This document shows, one piece after another, positions 8,188 through 16,058 of a stretch of 30,667 nt of DNA. A program made the position numbers and the translations under genes. Under the pieces are notes generated by a model. It did no database searches. It was not told where the DNA came from and saw nothing but the letters and a program-made list of their open reading frames with translations. The stretch is from Faecalibacterium sp. GTDB taxonomy: Bacteria > Bacillota > Clostridia > Oscillospirales > Ruminococcaceae. Each line of letters opens with the position of its first letter. Position 1 is the stretch's first letter. The DNA lies in NCBI GenBank assembly GCA_020025825.1, contig JAHHRL010000018.1:1-30667 (forward strand), given 5' to 3'.

Positions 8188-8275
8188 TTATAAAATATAA
8201 GCTTCATTTTCGAGCAGGTTATCGATATAAAATTCGTTTAGAAAAATGTGAGGCGTTTTGCCCACTGGAGAAACT

Positions 8276-10276
8276 ATGATTGCTTTAATACCGGTTTTTA
8301 TACTTATGCTAGTAAGCGTGCCTTTATCGGAAAAGATAAAAAAGAGCATGGCGGTTTCCTATTTCATTCTGTTGATGGTATCAGTGAATGTTTTGCAGGT
8401 AGCGGCGCTGGTTGATATGCTTAAACCGGCAGCATTTGCGCTGTATATGGTACTTACCGGCATAGTTTTACTTTATCTGTTTAAGCGTGGCTGGACAAAT
8501 GCAGCTGCGGCATTTAAGCAGCACTTTGACGTATACGCAAAATTAAACGTGGCTACCAGTGTGCTGTTTGCTGTAATTTTTACAATGCAGAAACCCGGCC
8601 TGTACTACTGGGATGAGCTGAATATCTGGGGGCCTTCCGCCAAAAGCGTGAAACTGTTTGACAGGCTATACTCTATTGGACTGAATCCCTGCACAAACGA
8701 CCGCAACTATCCGGCGGGCAATGCAATTCTGAACTATTTTTTCAGCTTTTTTACACAGGGTTTTGCTGAGCACATTTTGCTGCTGTCTTATGCTTTGCTG
8801 TATGTTGCTGCATTCAGCATGATTGCATGGGTTATATACGATAAAAGTAAAAATCATATTGTGGCTGTATCCAGTTACTTTGTGTTTTTCCTGTCGCCCT
8901 TTATGGCTTGCTATCATATGCCCACCGCCGATTATCAAGGATTGTCGTATGCGTATGGCACCAGCATGGTAGACTTCAATCTGGCAGTTGTTTTTACAGC
9001 GGCAATTGCACTGTATCTTGCAAATCAAAATGCATTTTGGCACATATTGCCGTTGGTATATCTGATTAGCATAAAAAAGAATGGTATCTTTTTTGTACTG
9101 TTGGCAGTTTGCGTTATTGCCTGCTTTGAGTTGTTTACACGAGCACAGGCAAGACATTCTTTCAAAAAGATTTGCGTTAGTGTATTACTTTCCTTGTTGC
9201 TGCCTTTGCTGGCCTATGGTGCATGGTATTGGCATTTGGATTATTACGAAATGCCTTTGCAAGAACCGGCATTTTCGTTTGAAGACACCGCAAAACCTAT
9301 GGAAATAGGCCCCAATGCGGAAGCTGCAAAAGTAGAAGCAAAAGAAAAGGTCGAAGCATCTCCGCAGGAGCAAAATCAAAAACCAACTATTTGGTCTTTG
9401 ATAATCCCGCAATTGCGTACAGAGCGCTATAACGCAATTCTGGAGGAAATGGAGTGGTACTTTAAGAATAACCATGAAACCATTTTTGGCGCGGATAAAT
9501 ATTTGATTATCATTTTATTGGTGTTGGGGCTGTTTGCGGCCTGCCGGACAAAAAAGGAATATCGGCTTAGCGCGCTGTTTGTAAGTTTGGGTTTGACGGC
9601 AGGTTGTTTTGTATATAACCTTGTCATCGCCTATCAGATGCAGTTTTACAATGACGGTATGGTAGAATATCCACGCTATATGGTAAGTTACTATTTTGGC
9701 TGGATGTTTGTAGCATTTATGCTGTTTATGATGAGCGATAAAATGGCATTGCTGGCAAAACAGGTTCTGCTCTCGGTTGTACTGGTGGCTACGGTAATAA
9801 GTATTGGCAGAATGGGTCTGGAGTACACCGTAATTGACGGCCCGCAGAATGCACGTATTGGCTTGGAATACGCAGAGAAAAAACTGGAACCTGTAAAGGA
9901 TGTTCTCAAGGAAGATGACCGTATCTACCTAGTGTACAAGGACCAGGATGGCGAAACCTATATTAAGTATCGCTATTTGCTGCTGCCGAATTTGGCGGGT
10001 ATTGATACAAAGGGTACAGGAATTGACTTCTCCATCAATTTCCGTGAGGGTATTGATTACAGCAGCGATAGGCAGTATTACTTAGTAGCATCACCTGAAA
10101 AGTTTACAGCGGCAATGCAATCCTATTTTGATTATATTTATGTAATAGATGCAGATAAGGAATTCAAAAATTCGTACGGGCACCTCTTTTCTGGCGGCAT
10201 TGAAAAGGGCGGCTTATATAAAATAACGGATGAAGCTATCCCAATGCAGGCGGTGACAGTATGCGAAGAAAAATAA
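8276..10276 (+). CDS. large polytopic membrane protein, GT-C glycosyltransferase-like
   Basis: A 666-residue protein with about ten or more hydrophobic segments and a soluble C-terminal part (about residues 530-666). The first large outer loop carries a Trp-Asp-Glu motif (YYWDELNIWGPSAKSV, D113-E114), the arrangement of acidic residues used by GT-C glycosyltransferases (PMT/ArnT-like) that move sugars from polyprenyl-phosphate carriers outside the membrane. A charged insertion rich in Glu/Lys/Gln sits near residues 340-370. The ATG at 8276 is chosen because GGAG lies 5-6 bases upstream; an in-frame TTG at 8258 lacks a good site. It overlaps the next gene by 16 bases and heads a locus of glycan genes, which supports a role in decorating or polymerising a surface polysaccharide. 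I do not recognise a named family. Confidence 0.65.
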   Translation: MIALIPVFILMLVSVPLSEKIKKSMAVSYFILLMVSVNVLQVAALVDMLKPAAFALYMVLTGIVLLYLFKRGWTNAAAAFKQHFDVYAKLNVATSVLFAVIFTMQKPGLYYWDELNIWGPSAKSVKLFDRLYSIGLNPCTNDRNYPAGNAILNYFFSFFTQGFAEHILLLSYALLYVAAFSMIAWVIYDKSKNHIVAVSSYFVFFLSPFMACYHMPTADYQGLSYAYGTSMVDFNLAVVFTAAIALYLANQNAFWHILPLVYLISIKKNGIFFVLLAVCVIACFELFTRAQARHSFKKICVSVLLSLLLPLLAYGAWYWHLDYYEMPLQEPAFSFEDTAKPMEIGPNAEAAKVEAKEKVEASPQEQNQKPTIWSLIIPQLRTERYNAILEEMEWYFKNNHETIFGADKYLIIILLVLGLFAACRTKKEYRLSALFVSLGLTAGCFVYNLVIAYQMQFYNDGMVEYPRYMVSYYFGWMFVAFMLFMMSDKMALLAKQVLLSVVLVATVISIGRMGLEYTVIDGPQNARIGLEYAEKKLEPVKDVLKEDDRIYLVYKDQDGETYIKYRYLLLPNLAGIDTKGTGIDFSINFREGIDYSSDRQYYLVASPEKFTAAMQSYFDYIYVIDADKEFKNSYGHLFSGGIEKGGLYKITDEAIPMQAVTVCEEK

Positions 10277-10875
10277 CGGCATTTATTCAGTTTTGGCAGG
10301 ATAATCCCCAAAAAGTTTTACGGCAGTTTTATTTGATTGCATGTGCAATGGCACTGCTGCTGAATGTGTTGTGTGGTATCGTGAATTTTGCTGCATATCA
10401 AACAGGCTACTATAAAGAAATGACTTTAACAGTAAGCGATTTTGAACAGGTAGGTTTGGAACAAATAGATGACCACACGGTGATAAACCAAACGGATGAT
10501 GCTCAGTTGATTTATACTGGAAATGTACGCAGCATCAAAATACGATGCGAGTTTTCACAAAATCCGGGCGAATTCGTGTCCTTTTACAATCGGCGTGCCA
10601 ACGGTGCATTTGGCGTAAAACATATGCAGTATGCGCAAAGGCGAGATGGCTTTTACGAGTTTCATTATCCGGTGGGCACAAAGCAAGTGCGCATCGATAC
10701 AGGTGTAGTGCCGGCAATTCAGGTTTCTTTTTCGGAAATTGTGTTAAACGAAAAAAATGTATGGAATATGATTGGCTTTTCGACAAGTGAGCTTTTCTAT
10801 GTATTTGTAACGCCAATATGCATTTTTTTGGTCCTTGACACAGTGATTAAGCTTTTCCATTTTCGCAAAAAGTAG
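10261..10875 (+). CDS. small two-helix membrane protein with extracellular domain
   Basis: A 204-residue protein. A hydrophobic segment at about residues 24-46 and another near 172-196 flank an outer domain of about 120 residues; both ends are basic and likely cytoplasmic. The outer domain is rich in Gln, Asn, Asp and aromatic residues, has beta-strand-like alternation and could bind carbohydrate. The start overlaps the upstream GT-C-like gene by 16 bases, which points to coupled translation and a physical partnership, perhaps as an accessory subunit. No family is recognised, so the function is unknown. A separate promoter follows it, so it is the last gene of the first transcription unit. 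Confidence 0.7.
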   Translation: MRRKITAFIQFWQDNPQKVLRQFYLIACAMALLLNVLCGIVNFAAYQTGYYKEMTLTVSDFEQVGLEQIDDHTVINQTDDAQLIYTGNVRSIKIRCEFSQNPGEFVSFYNRRANGAFGVKHMQYAQRRDGFYEFHYPVGTKQVRIDTGVVPAIQVSFSEIVLNEKNVWNMIGFSTSELFYVFVTPICIFLVLDTVIKLFHFRKK

Positions 10876-10882
10876 GCGAAAA

Positions 10883-10911
10883 TTGACATAAGGGGTGCAA
10901 TGTTATACAAT
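10883..10911 (+). promoter_or_regulatory. internal promoter before the priming transferase
   Basis: TTGACA (10883-10888), exact 17-base spacer, TACAAT (10906-10911, five of six). It lies just after the stop codon of the preceding gene and would drive the three glycosyltransferase genes separately. Confidence 0.75.
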
Positions 10912-10955
10912 GAAATGCATTTGTATAGCAATTTGAAAGTAGAGAGGGTAAGCAA

Positions 10956-12344
10956 GTGGGTAAGAGAAATCAACGAATTATCAATATATTGAATATGATT
11001 TCTGATGGCGTACTTGTATTTGCATCATATTACATTGCCTTGTTTTTGCGCTTTGTAACGTTCCAAGGTCATGTCAGTATCGAGCTTTGGGCCAAGGAAT
11101 ATGTTTATCTGGTTGCGAGCTTTAGCGTTGTATTGATTGGTGTATATTATGCGTGCAAGATGTACGGCTCGTACCGATTTAAGGAGAAAAGCCGAGAAAT
11201 TTTTGCCATTTTAAGAATCAACGGATACGCAATCGTTGTGCTGATGGGCTTTTTCTATCTGACCAGAGTAAACGATTTTTCCCGTGGCGTGCTGTTTTTA
11301 TACTGGGTTATTTCCAGTGCAACAGTTATCCTGAAGCGAATGGTGGTTCGCTGCATTTTGTGGAACTTCCGTAAGCTTGGCTATAACCAAAAACACGTTA
11401 TTCTGATTGGCAGTGGGCATTTGGCATCGCAGTATTTTCAGGATATACAAGCAAATCCGCAAGCGGCAGTAGCGATAGATGGCTATGTAAGTGAAACCGA
11501 AAATGCAGCACTAGGCGAATATTTAGGCAACTATGAGCAACTGGAAGAAATTTTGGAAGACCATACAGTAGACGAACTTATTGTTGCACTGGACCCGGAA
11601 GGAATTGGCCGAATCTCTAAGATTATTGCCTGCGCAGATAAAGAGGGCGTTCGGCTGAGCTTGATTCCTATTTTTAATGATTATTTCCCCAACCGAATTG
11701 CGGTGCATAGCATAGGCAGAAGCCGCTTGATTGATATGCGTGCAACACCTTTGGACAGCCCCGTTGGAGCAATCGCAAAGCGTGCAACAGACCTTTTCGG
11801 CGCACTGATACTGATTGTACTTACCAGCCCCATTATGCTGATTACCGCAATTGGTGTAAAGCTGAGCAGCCCCGGCCCGATTTTGTTCTGCCAAGATCGA
11901 ATCGGCCTGAACAAAAAGCCTTTTAAGATGCTGAAGTTTCGCAGTATGCGTGTGAACAGCACGGAAAATACCGGCTGGTCTAAAAATGTCGATCCCCGCA
12001 AAACACGCTTTGGCAGCTTTATTCGTAAGTGCAGTATCGACGAATTGCCGCAATTGTTTAATGTGGTAAAAGGCGATATGAGTTTGGTGGGTCCTCGCCC
12101 GGAGGTCCCGCATTACGTTAGTCAGTTTAAGGAAGATGTTCCGCTTTATCTGGTACGTCAGCAGGTGCGCCCCGGTATGACAGGCTGGGCGCAAATCAAT
12201 GGATTACGTGGAGATACCAGTATCGAAGCACGTGTTGAATACGATATTTGGTATATTCAAAACTGGAGTTATTGGCTGGATATTAAAATCTTGTTTAAGA
12301 CGGCGTTTGGCGGATGGCTGAACAGCGAAGTGCTAAACAAGTAA
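10956..12344 (+). CDS. polyprenyl-phosphate sugar phosphotransferase (WcaJ/EpsE-type priming enzyme)
   Basis: A 462-residue membrane enzyme that starts repeat-unit synthesis by moving a hexose-1-phosphate from a nucleotide sugar to undecaprenyl phosphate. Four to five N-terminal membrane helices (about residues 12-130) precede a Rossmann-like domain (VILIGSGHLASQYF, 148-161). A further helix near 280-300 precedes the catalytic bacterial sugar transferase domain, with FKMLKFRSM (323-331), the Asp-Glu pair in SIDELPQL (D362-E363) and VGPRPE (378-383). All family hallmarks are present and length is normal. A GTG start is preceded by GAGAGGG. It precedes two glycosyltransferase-like genes, so it likely primes the same glycan. 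The sugar (glucose, galactose or an amino sugar) cannot be read from sequence. Confidence 0.92.
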   Translation: MGKRNQRIINILNMISDGVLVFASYYIALFLRFVTFQGHVSIELWAKEYVYLVASFSVVLIGVYYACKMYGSYRFKEKSREIFAILRINGYAIVVLMGFFYLTRVNDFSRGVLFLYWVISSATVILKRMVVRCILWNFRKLGYNQKHVILIGSGHLASQYFQDIQANPQAAVAIDGYVSETENAALGEYLGNYEQLEEILEDHTVDELIVALDPEGIGRISKIIACADKEGVRLSLIPIFNDYFPNRIAVHSIGRSRLIDMRATPLDSPVGAIAKRATDLFGALILIVLTSPIMLITAIGVKLSSPGPILFCQDRIGLNKKPFKMLKFRSMRVNSTENTGWSKNVDPRKTRFGSFIRKCSIDELPQLFNVVKGDMSLVGPRPEVPHYVSQFKEDVPLYLVRQQVRPGMTGWAQINGLRGDTSIEARVEYDIWYIQNWSYWLDIKILFKTAFGGWLNSEVLNK

Positions 12345-12357
12345 AGTGAGGAAAAGT

Positions 12358-13122
12358 ATGCAGATAAAAGTAGTGGTGGCAACGCATAAGGCGTATCAAA
12401 TGCCACAGGATTCTATGTACTTGCCTGTGCATGCCGGCCGAGAAAATCACCCTCAGCTGCTGGAAGAATATCAGGGAGATAATACTGGAGAAAATATCAG
12501 TGCTAAAAATCCGAATTACTGCGAGCTGACCTGCTTATACTGGGCTTGGAAAAACTTGCAGGCAGATTATATCGGCCTTGTACATTATCGCCGTCATTTG
12601 AGAGGAAAGCGCTCGTCCGATAAATGGGAAGGCATCTTGACGGAAGAACAAGCAAAAGAAATTTTGCAGCATACCGATGTGATTTTGCCGAAAAAGCGTG
12701 ATTATTTTATCGAGAGTACCTACAACCAGTATATCCATGCCCACCATAAAGAGGATTTAGACCAAACCTATGCAATCTTAAAAGAAAAGTATCCTCAGTA
12801 TTTGCCCGCATGGGAACAGGTTATGAAAAGTACAGCAGGGCATCGCTTTAATATGTTCATTATGCGTAAAGATATTTTGGACGGATATTGCACTTGGCTT
12901 TTCGATGTATTGTTTCAGCTGGAGCAAACTTTGGATATTTCTCAGTATTCGCAGAATGATAGCCGTGTATTTGGCTTTGTTTCCGAGCGGCTTTTAGATG
13001 TTTGGCTGATTACCAATCATATTTCGTATCAGGAATGTGCTGTGATAAATATGGAAAAGCAGCACTGGATTAAAAAGGGAACAAATTTTCTCAAGAGAAA
13101 GTTCCTGTATAAGGGGGAGTGA
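12358..13122 (+). CDS. DUF4422 protein, probable capsule/exopolysaccharide glycosyltransferase
   Basis: A 254-residue soluble protein of the DUF4422 family, found in capsular and exopolysaccharide loci and regarded as glycosyltransferase-like. Visible hallmarks are the opening KVVVATHKAY, YLPVHAGR, the ENISAKNPNYCELTCLYWAWKN segment (shown in part), IGLVHYRRHL, and HRFNMFIMRK toward the C-terminus. The start at 12358 is preceded by GAGGAAAA; an earlier in-frame GTG at 12346 overlaps that site and is less likely. It lies 13 bases after the priming transferase and 4 bases before the GT2 gene, so the three form one operon. The sugar added is unknown. Confidence 0.85.
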   Translation: MQIKVVVATHKAYQMPQDSMYLPVHAGRENHPQLLEEYQGDNTGENISAKNPNYCELTCLYWAWKNLQADYIGLVHYRRHLRGKRSSDKWEGILTEEQAKEILQHTDVILPKKRDYFIESTYNQYIHAHHKEDLDQTYAILKEKYPQYLPAWEQVMKSTAGHRFNMFIMRKDILDGYCTWLFDVLFQLEQTLDISQYSQNDSRVFGFVSERLLDVWLITNHISYQECAVINMEKQHWIKKGTNFLKRKFLYKGE

Positions 13123-13126
13123 GCGC

Positions 13127-14029
13127 ATGCATCAAGTAATTGCGGTGGTGGTTACTTATAACCGATTGGAAATGTTAAAAAGTACATTGCAGGCGCTTGA
13201 AACCCAAACAGAGCGCTGCGATGTTTTAATCGTAGATAACGCATCTACTGACAATACACAAGCATGGGTACAGCAGTATTTGCAGGAAAAGCCCTTTTTG
13301 CATTACGTAAATACGGGTGCTAATATTGGCGGAGCTGGCGGATTTCATTATGGAATGCGCTGGGCGGTACAAAATGGCTACGATTACGTGTGGATTATGG
13401 ACGACGATTGTATGCCGTGTGCGCAAGCTCTGGAAGAATTGATGCAGGCGGATTCTTTGCTGGGCGGTCCGGAACAGTACGGCTTTTTGTCCAGCGCAGT
13501 GCTGTGGACTGACGGCAAAGAGTGCAAAATGAATCGGCAAAAGATAAAGAAAAGCTACTACGAAAATCTGCACCTGCTAAAGCATAGTTTGATACAGGTA
13601 GAGCAAGCTACCTTTGTTTCCTTGCTGTTCCCAGCGCAAACCATTAAAAAAGTCGGTCTCCCGATTAAAGAGTTTTTTATTTGGGGAGACGACATTGAAT
13701 ATACAAGACGAATTACCGTCCGAAATCAGATGCCGTCTTTCTTGGTGGGCCAAAGTCAGGTTGTGCACGCAATGAAAGAGAATAATGGCAGCAGCATTGC
13801 AACTGATGTTCCAGAGCGTATCCAGCGCTATCGTTATGCATTCCGCAACGAGGCGTATTTGTATCGGCAAGAGGGGCTGAAGGGTATTTGCTACTATATT
13901 GCTAAGTGTGGACTTAATTTTTGCCGTGTGCTGGTAAAGGCAAAGGACCACAAATGGAAACGTGAGTGGATTATCCTTTCCAGCATGGTGCGGGGACTGT
14001 TCTTCCGCCCAAAGGTGGAAATGCCGTAA
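13127..14029 (+). CDS. family 2 glycosyltransferase (GlfT/rhamnosyltransferase-like)
   Basis: A 300-residue GT-A fold enzyme. It opens with IAVVVTYNRLEMLKSTLQAL, typical of GT2, followed by IVDNASTDNT (nucleotide-sugar binding) and NTGANIGGAGGFHYGM. The metal-binding motif is MDDDC (near residue 90), and FIWGDDIEY (about 182-190) is the acceptor/catalytic acidic region. The GAGGF and WGDD features resemble galactofuranosyl- and rhamnosyltransferases; donor identity is inferred only. The C-terminus is basic and may sit at the membrane. GGGGGAG lies about 8 bases before the ATG. It is the last gene of the polysaccharide operon. Confidence 0.9.
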   Translation: MHQVIAVVVTYNRLEMLKSTLQALETQTERCDVLIVDNASTDNTQAWVQQYLQEKPFLHYVNTGANIGGAGGFHYGMRWAVQNGYDYVWIMDDDCMPCAQALEELMQADSLLGGPEQYGFLSSAVLWTDGKECKMNRQKIKKSYYENLHLLKHSLIQVEQATFVSLLFPAQTIKKVGLPIKEFFIWGDDIEYTRRITVRNQMPSFLVGQSQVVHAMKENNGSSIATDVPERIQRYRYAFRNEAYLYRQEGLKGICYYIAKCGLNFCRVLVKAKDHKWKREWIILSSMVRGLFFRPKVEMP

Positions 14030-14112
14030 ACGAAAGAGAAACCAAGCAGCACACAAGATTTGCGAAGCTTGGATTTTGCATTTCGGGCAGAACAATGTTG
14101 AGAATATAAATA

Positions 14113-14149
14113 AAAAGAGGCACAGAATGCGTTCTGCGCCTCTTTTTTA
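14113..14149 (+). terminator. terminator of the polysaccharide operon
   Basis: A 15-bp stem with one mismatch (14113-14127 and 14132-14146), TGCG loop and a T6 run. Confidence 0.9.
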
Positions 14150-14171
14150 TATTAAAATGCAGCTACAATAG

Positions 14172-14203
14172 AAAAACCGCCGTGGAAATCCACGGCGGTT
14201 TTT
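14172..14203 (-). terminator. terminator of tRNA-Thr, usable in both directions
   Basis: A perfect 14-bp stem (14172-14185 with 14190-14203) and 4-base loop, with A5/T5 at the ends. It directly abuts the 3' CCA end of the leftward tRNA gene and could back up the polysaccharide terminator on the + strand. Confidence 0.85.
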
Positions 14204-14278
14204 GGAGCTACTGATCCGATTCGAACGGACGACCTGCTCATTACGAGTGAGCTGCTCTACCAGCTGAGCCACAGTAGC
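14203..14278 (-). tRNA. tRNA-Thr (anticodon CGU), CCA encoded
   Basis: A 76-base cloverleaf on the minus strand. The acceptor stem GCTACTG pairs with CAGTAGC. The D arm is GCTC/GAGC, the anticodon stem GCTCA/TGAGC with loop CTCGTAA (anticodon at 14243-14245 on the + strand), and the T arm contains TTCGAAT. The discriminator is T and CCA is encoded in the DNA. The anticodon reads ACG threonine codons. Confidence 0.96.
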
Positions 14279-14342
14279 ATACCAGACAGCAATAGTAATT
14301 ATACCGTCTGTGTTGCTGTTTGTCAATAACAAAATGCTGCCC

Positions 14343-14576
14343 TTAATCCAGCGAGAAATCCTCTGCGGTAAAGCCCGGAAGTTTTGGCTGCCGCTTGGGA
14401 ATGCGAGCTAAGGGGTCATATTGATACCTGCGGCAATGATAGGTAGGTGCAACCACACCGTTTTTTTCACACAGAATCATGCGTGGGTCTGCGGCACGCT
14501 GCCCATACACACAGTACTCACAAGCTGGCGCAATGGTTGTGCCAGGTTTGCCAATCTTTTTTCCAAATAGCGCCAT
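14343..14576 (-). CDS. small conserved cysteine-containing protein
   Basis: A 77-residue soluble protein with cysteines arranged as ACEYC near residue 20, LCEK near 41 and HCRRY near 53, a pattern suited to one zinc or iron-sulfur site. The C-terminal half is basic and proline-rich, with YDPLARIPKRQPKLP. I recall similar short proteins next to sporulation genes in Clostridia but no assigned function. AAGGAGC stands 6 bases before the ATG; an in-frame extension to 14669 overlaps ylbJ and is not used. It follows ylbJ by 29 bases and is probably co-transcribed. Confidence 0.7.
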   Translation of the reverse strand: MALFGKKIGKPGTTIAPACEYCVYGQRAADPRMILCEKNGVVAPTYHCRRYQYDPLARIPKRQPKLPGFTAEDFSLD

Positions 14577-14605
14577 AAAATGCTCCTTTTCCAAAACTGT
14601 ACCTA

Positions 14606-15679
14606 TTATAGCACAGAATGTTTGCTTTTCCAATTGCTTAAAGTGGACAGCAGGGCAGCTAAGCGGCAAAGTATGATGAACAGAAACAGCGCAGGTAAAA
14701 AGGAGGTTCGCTCTCGCAGTAAAATGGTCGGTGCCAGACTGTTGTATGTGGGAGTTTCCGGCAAATAGAGGGTAAATACCTTAACCAGCATAACAGAAAT
14801 ACCCATATGCAAAGGCCGCAAAAGGAAGTAAGGCTTTAGGGAGATTTCTTTTGGCAGTAAAGCACGAATCTGAATGAGTGCAGAAACACCTAAGGTACTG
14901 ATAATACAAGCAGAAATATATAAGCCATACGGTGCAATGTGGGAGGCGTGTAAGCAACCGGTGCTAACCTCCATAAAAAGCAGGGAAAGTGTATCGAAGG
15001 GTGACGGCAAATACGCAGCCAGCCCTGCGGAAAGAAAGCCGAAGAAGATGATGCAGCCACAAAGTTTTAAGTAGGCGAGGGTGGCATTTTCTAATGCGGC
15101 GGAAAAGGAAGTCACTTTTGCGGGTTCTGATTCGGCAAGAGGCTCGGCAGAGGCAGATTTGGCAATGGGAAAAAAGAACCGCTGAACTATACTGCAAAGA
15201 ATACAGGCAATCAGCTGAGCCAGAAAAAGAATCCAGCCAATTTGGAGGTTGCCCCAAAAAGTGCCAATGGTTAAAACAGTAAAGGAAGGCCCCGTGCAAA
15301 GGCATAGTGACAGCAGTGCGCTGCATTCCTGTGCGGTAAGGAATTTGGTTTTATATAGATTTCCGATGGTAACAGCAGCGGGGGCAAAACCGCCTACAAA
15401 ACCCATTAAAACAGCGCTGCCGGCACAGGATTTTGATACCCCGGCCCATTTAGCGGGCAGCGAAAATAAACGACCTAAATATTGATGCGTGTTACACACA
15501 AAAAGTAAGTTGGATAATACCAAAAAAGGAAATAATGCAACGAGCAGCTGGTCCAGACAAAGCGTAACGGATTGTTGAATAGCCTTACGGGATAGTTCCG
15601 GTTGCGCTAATGCAAAAAAAGAAACAAACGCAAAAAAGATGGTGATAATTAAAGGATGGATATTGCGGCGAGAAATCAT
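14606..15679 (-). CDS. ylbJ: sporulation integral membrane protein YlbJ
   Basis: A 357-residue polytopic membrane protein with about eight hydrophobic segments and two nucleoside-recognition (Gate) type halves. Marker stretches are LVALFPFLVLSNLL, GFVGGFAPAAVTIGNLY and LCLCTGPSFTVLTIG, as expected of YlbJ. In B. subtilis YlbJ is a sigma-E-controlled protein needed for normal spore coat/cortex formation and heat resistance. The ATG at 15679 has AGGAGG eight bases upstream; the GTG nine bases earlier overlaps this site. It is transcribed away from yqfC, another sporulation gene, across a short (79-base) divergent region. I did not find a clear sigma-E promoter there. Confidence 0.88.
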   Translation of the reverse strand: MISRRNIHPLIITIFFAFVSFFALAQPELSRKAIQQSVTLCLDQLLVALFPFLVLSNLLFVCNTHQYLGRLFSLPAKWAGVSKSCAGSAVLMGFVGGFAPAAVTIGNLYKTKFLTAQECSALLSLCLCTGPSFTVLTIGTFWGNLQIGWILFLAQLIACILCSIVQRFFFPIAKSASAEPLAESEPAKVTSFSAALENATLAYLKLCGCIIFFGFLSAGLAAYLPSPFDTLSLLFMEVSTGCLHASHIAPYGLYISACIISTLGVSALIQIRALLPKEISLKPYFLLRPLHMGISVMLVKVFTLYLPETPTYNSLAPTILLRERTSFLPALFLFIILCRLAALLSTLSNWKSKHSVL

Positions 15680-15758
15680 AACGTGCACCTCCTGAGAAAT
15701 ATATATAAGAAAGAAGCGCAGTTATGCCTTTCGTAAAAAGATAAAAGGGGGCAAGACC

Positions 15759-16046
15759 GTGCCTAAAACAAGAAAGAAACGTGGACAAAAGCAGAAATTG
15801 CGGCTATCACAGCTGCCATTTTGCTTTTACCGCAAAGAGGCGCTGTACTGGAGTGGAAATGCAATGGAGCTGGAAAACTTCAAAAAGGTGGTTTTACTGG
15901 AAAAGGATAAGCTGTGCGTAGAAACGAGTCGTGGATATTTGACAGTAACAGGCGATGAACTAACTGTTGCAGCAATGGAAAAGGGCCGTATTTTGCTGCA
16001 CGGACGGTTTTTGCAAGTATCTTTTTCGTATTTCACTATATCGTAG
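15759..16046 (+). CDS. yqfC: sporulation protein YqfC
   Basis: A 95-residue member of the YqfC/YabP-like sporulation family. The N-terminus is strongly basic, followed by a small beta-rich domain with LCVETSRGYLTVTGDELTV, the family's conserved core, and a C-terminal GRFLQVSFSY. The family is sigma-E-dependent in B. subtilis, with an unclear role. The GTG start is preceded by AGGGGGC about seven bases upstream. It is followed by yqfD after 12 bases, the standard pairing. Confidence 0.85.
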   Translation: MPKTRKKRGQKQKLRLSQLPFCFYRKEALYWSGNAMELENFKKVVLLEKDKLCVETSRGYLTVTGDELTVAAMEKGRILLHGRFLQVSFSYFTIS

Positions 16047-16058
16047 GGGATTAGGTAC

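Noticed and set aside
14203..14278. tRNA-Thr as an integration (att) site
   Set aside because: No integrase gene and no repeated copy of the tRNA 3' end were seen nearby.
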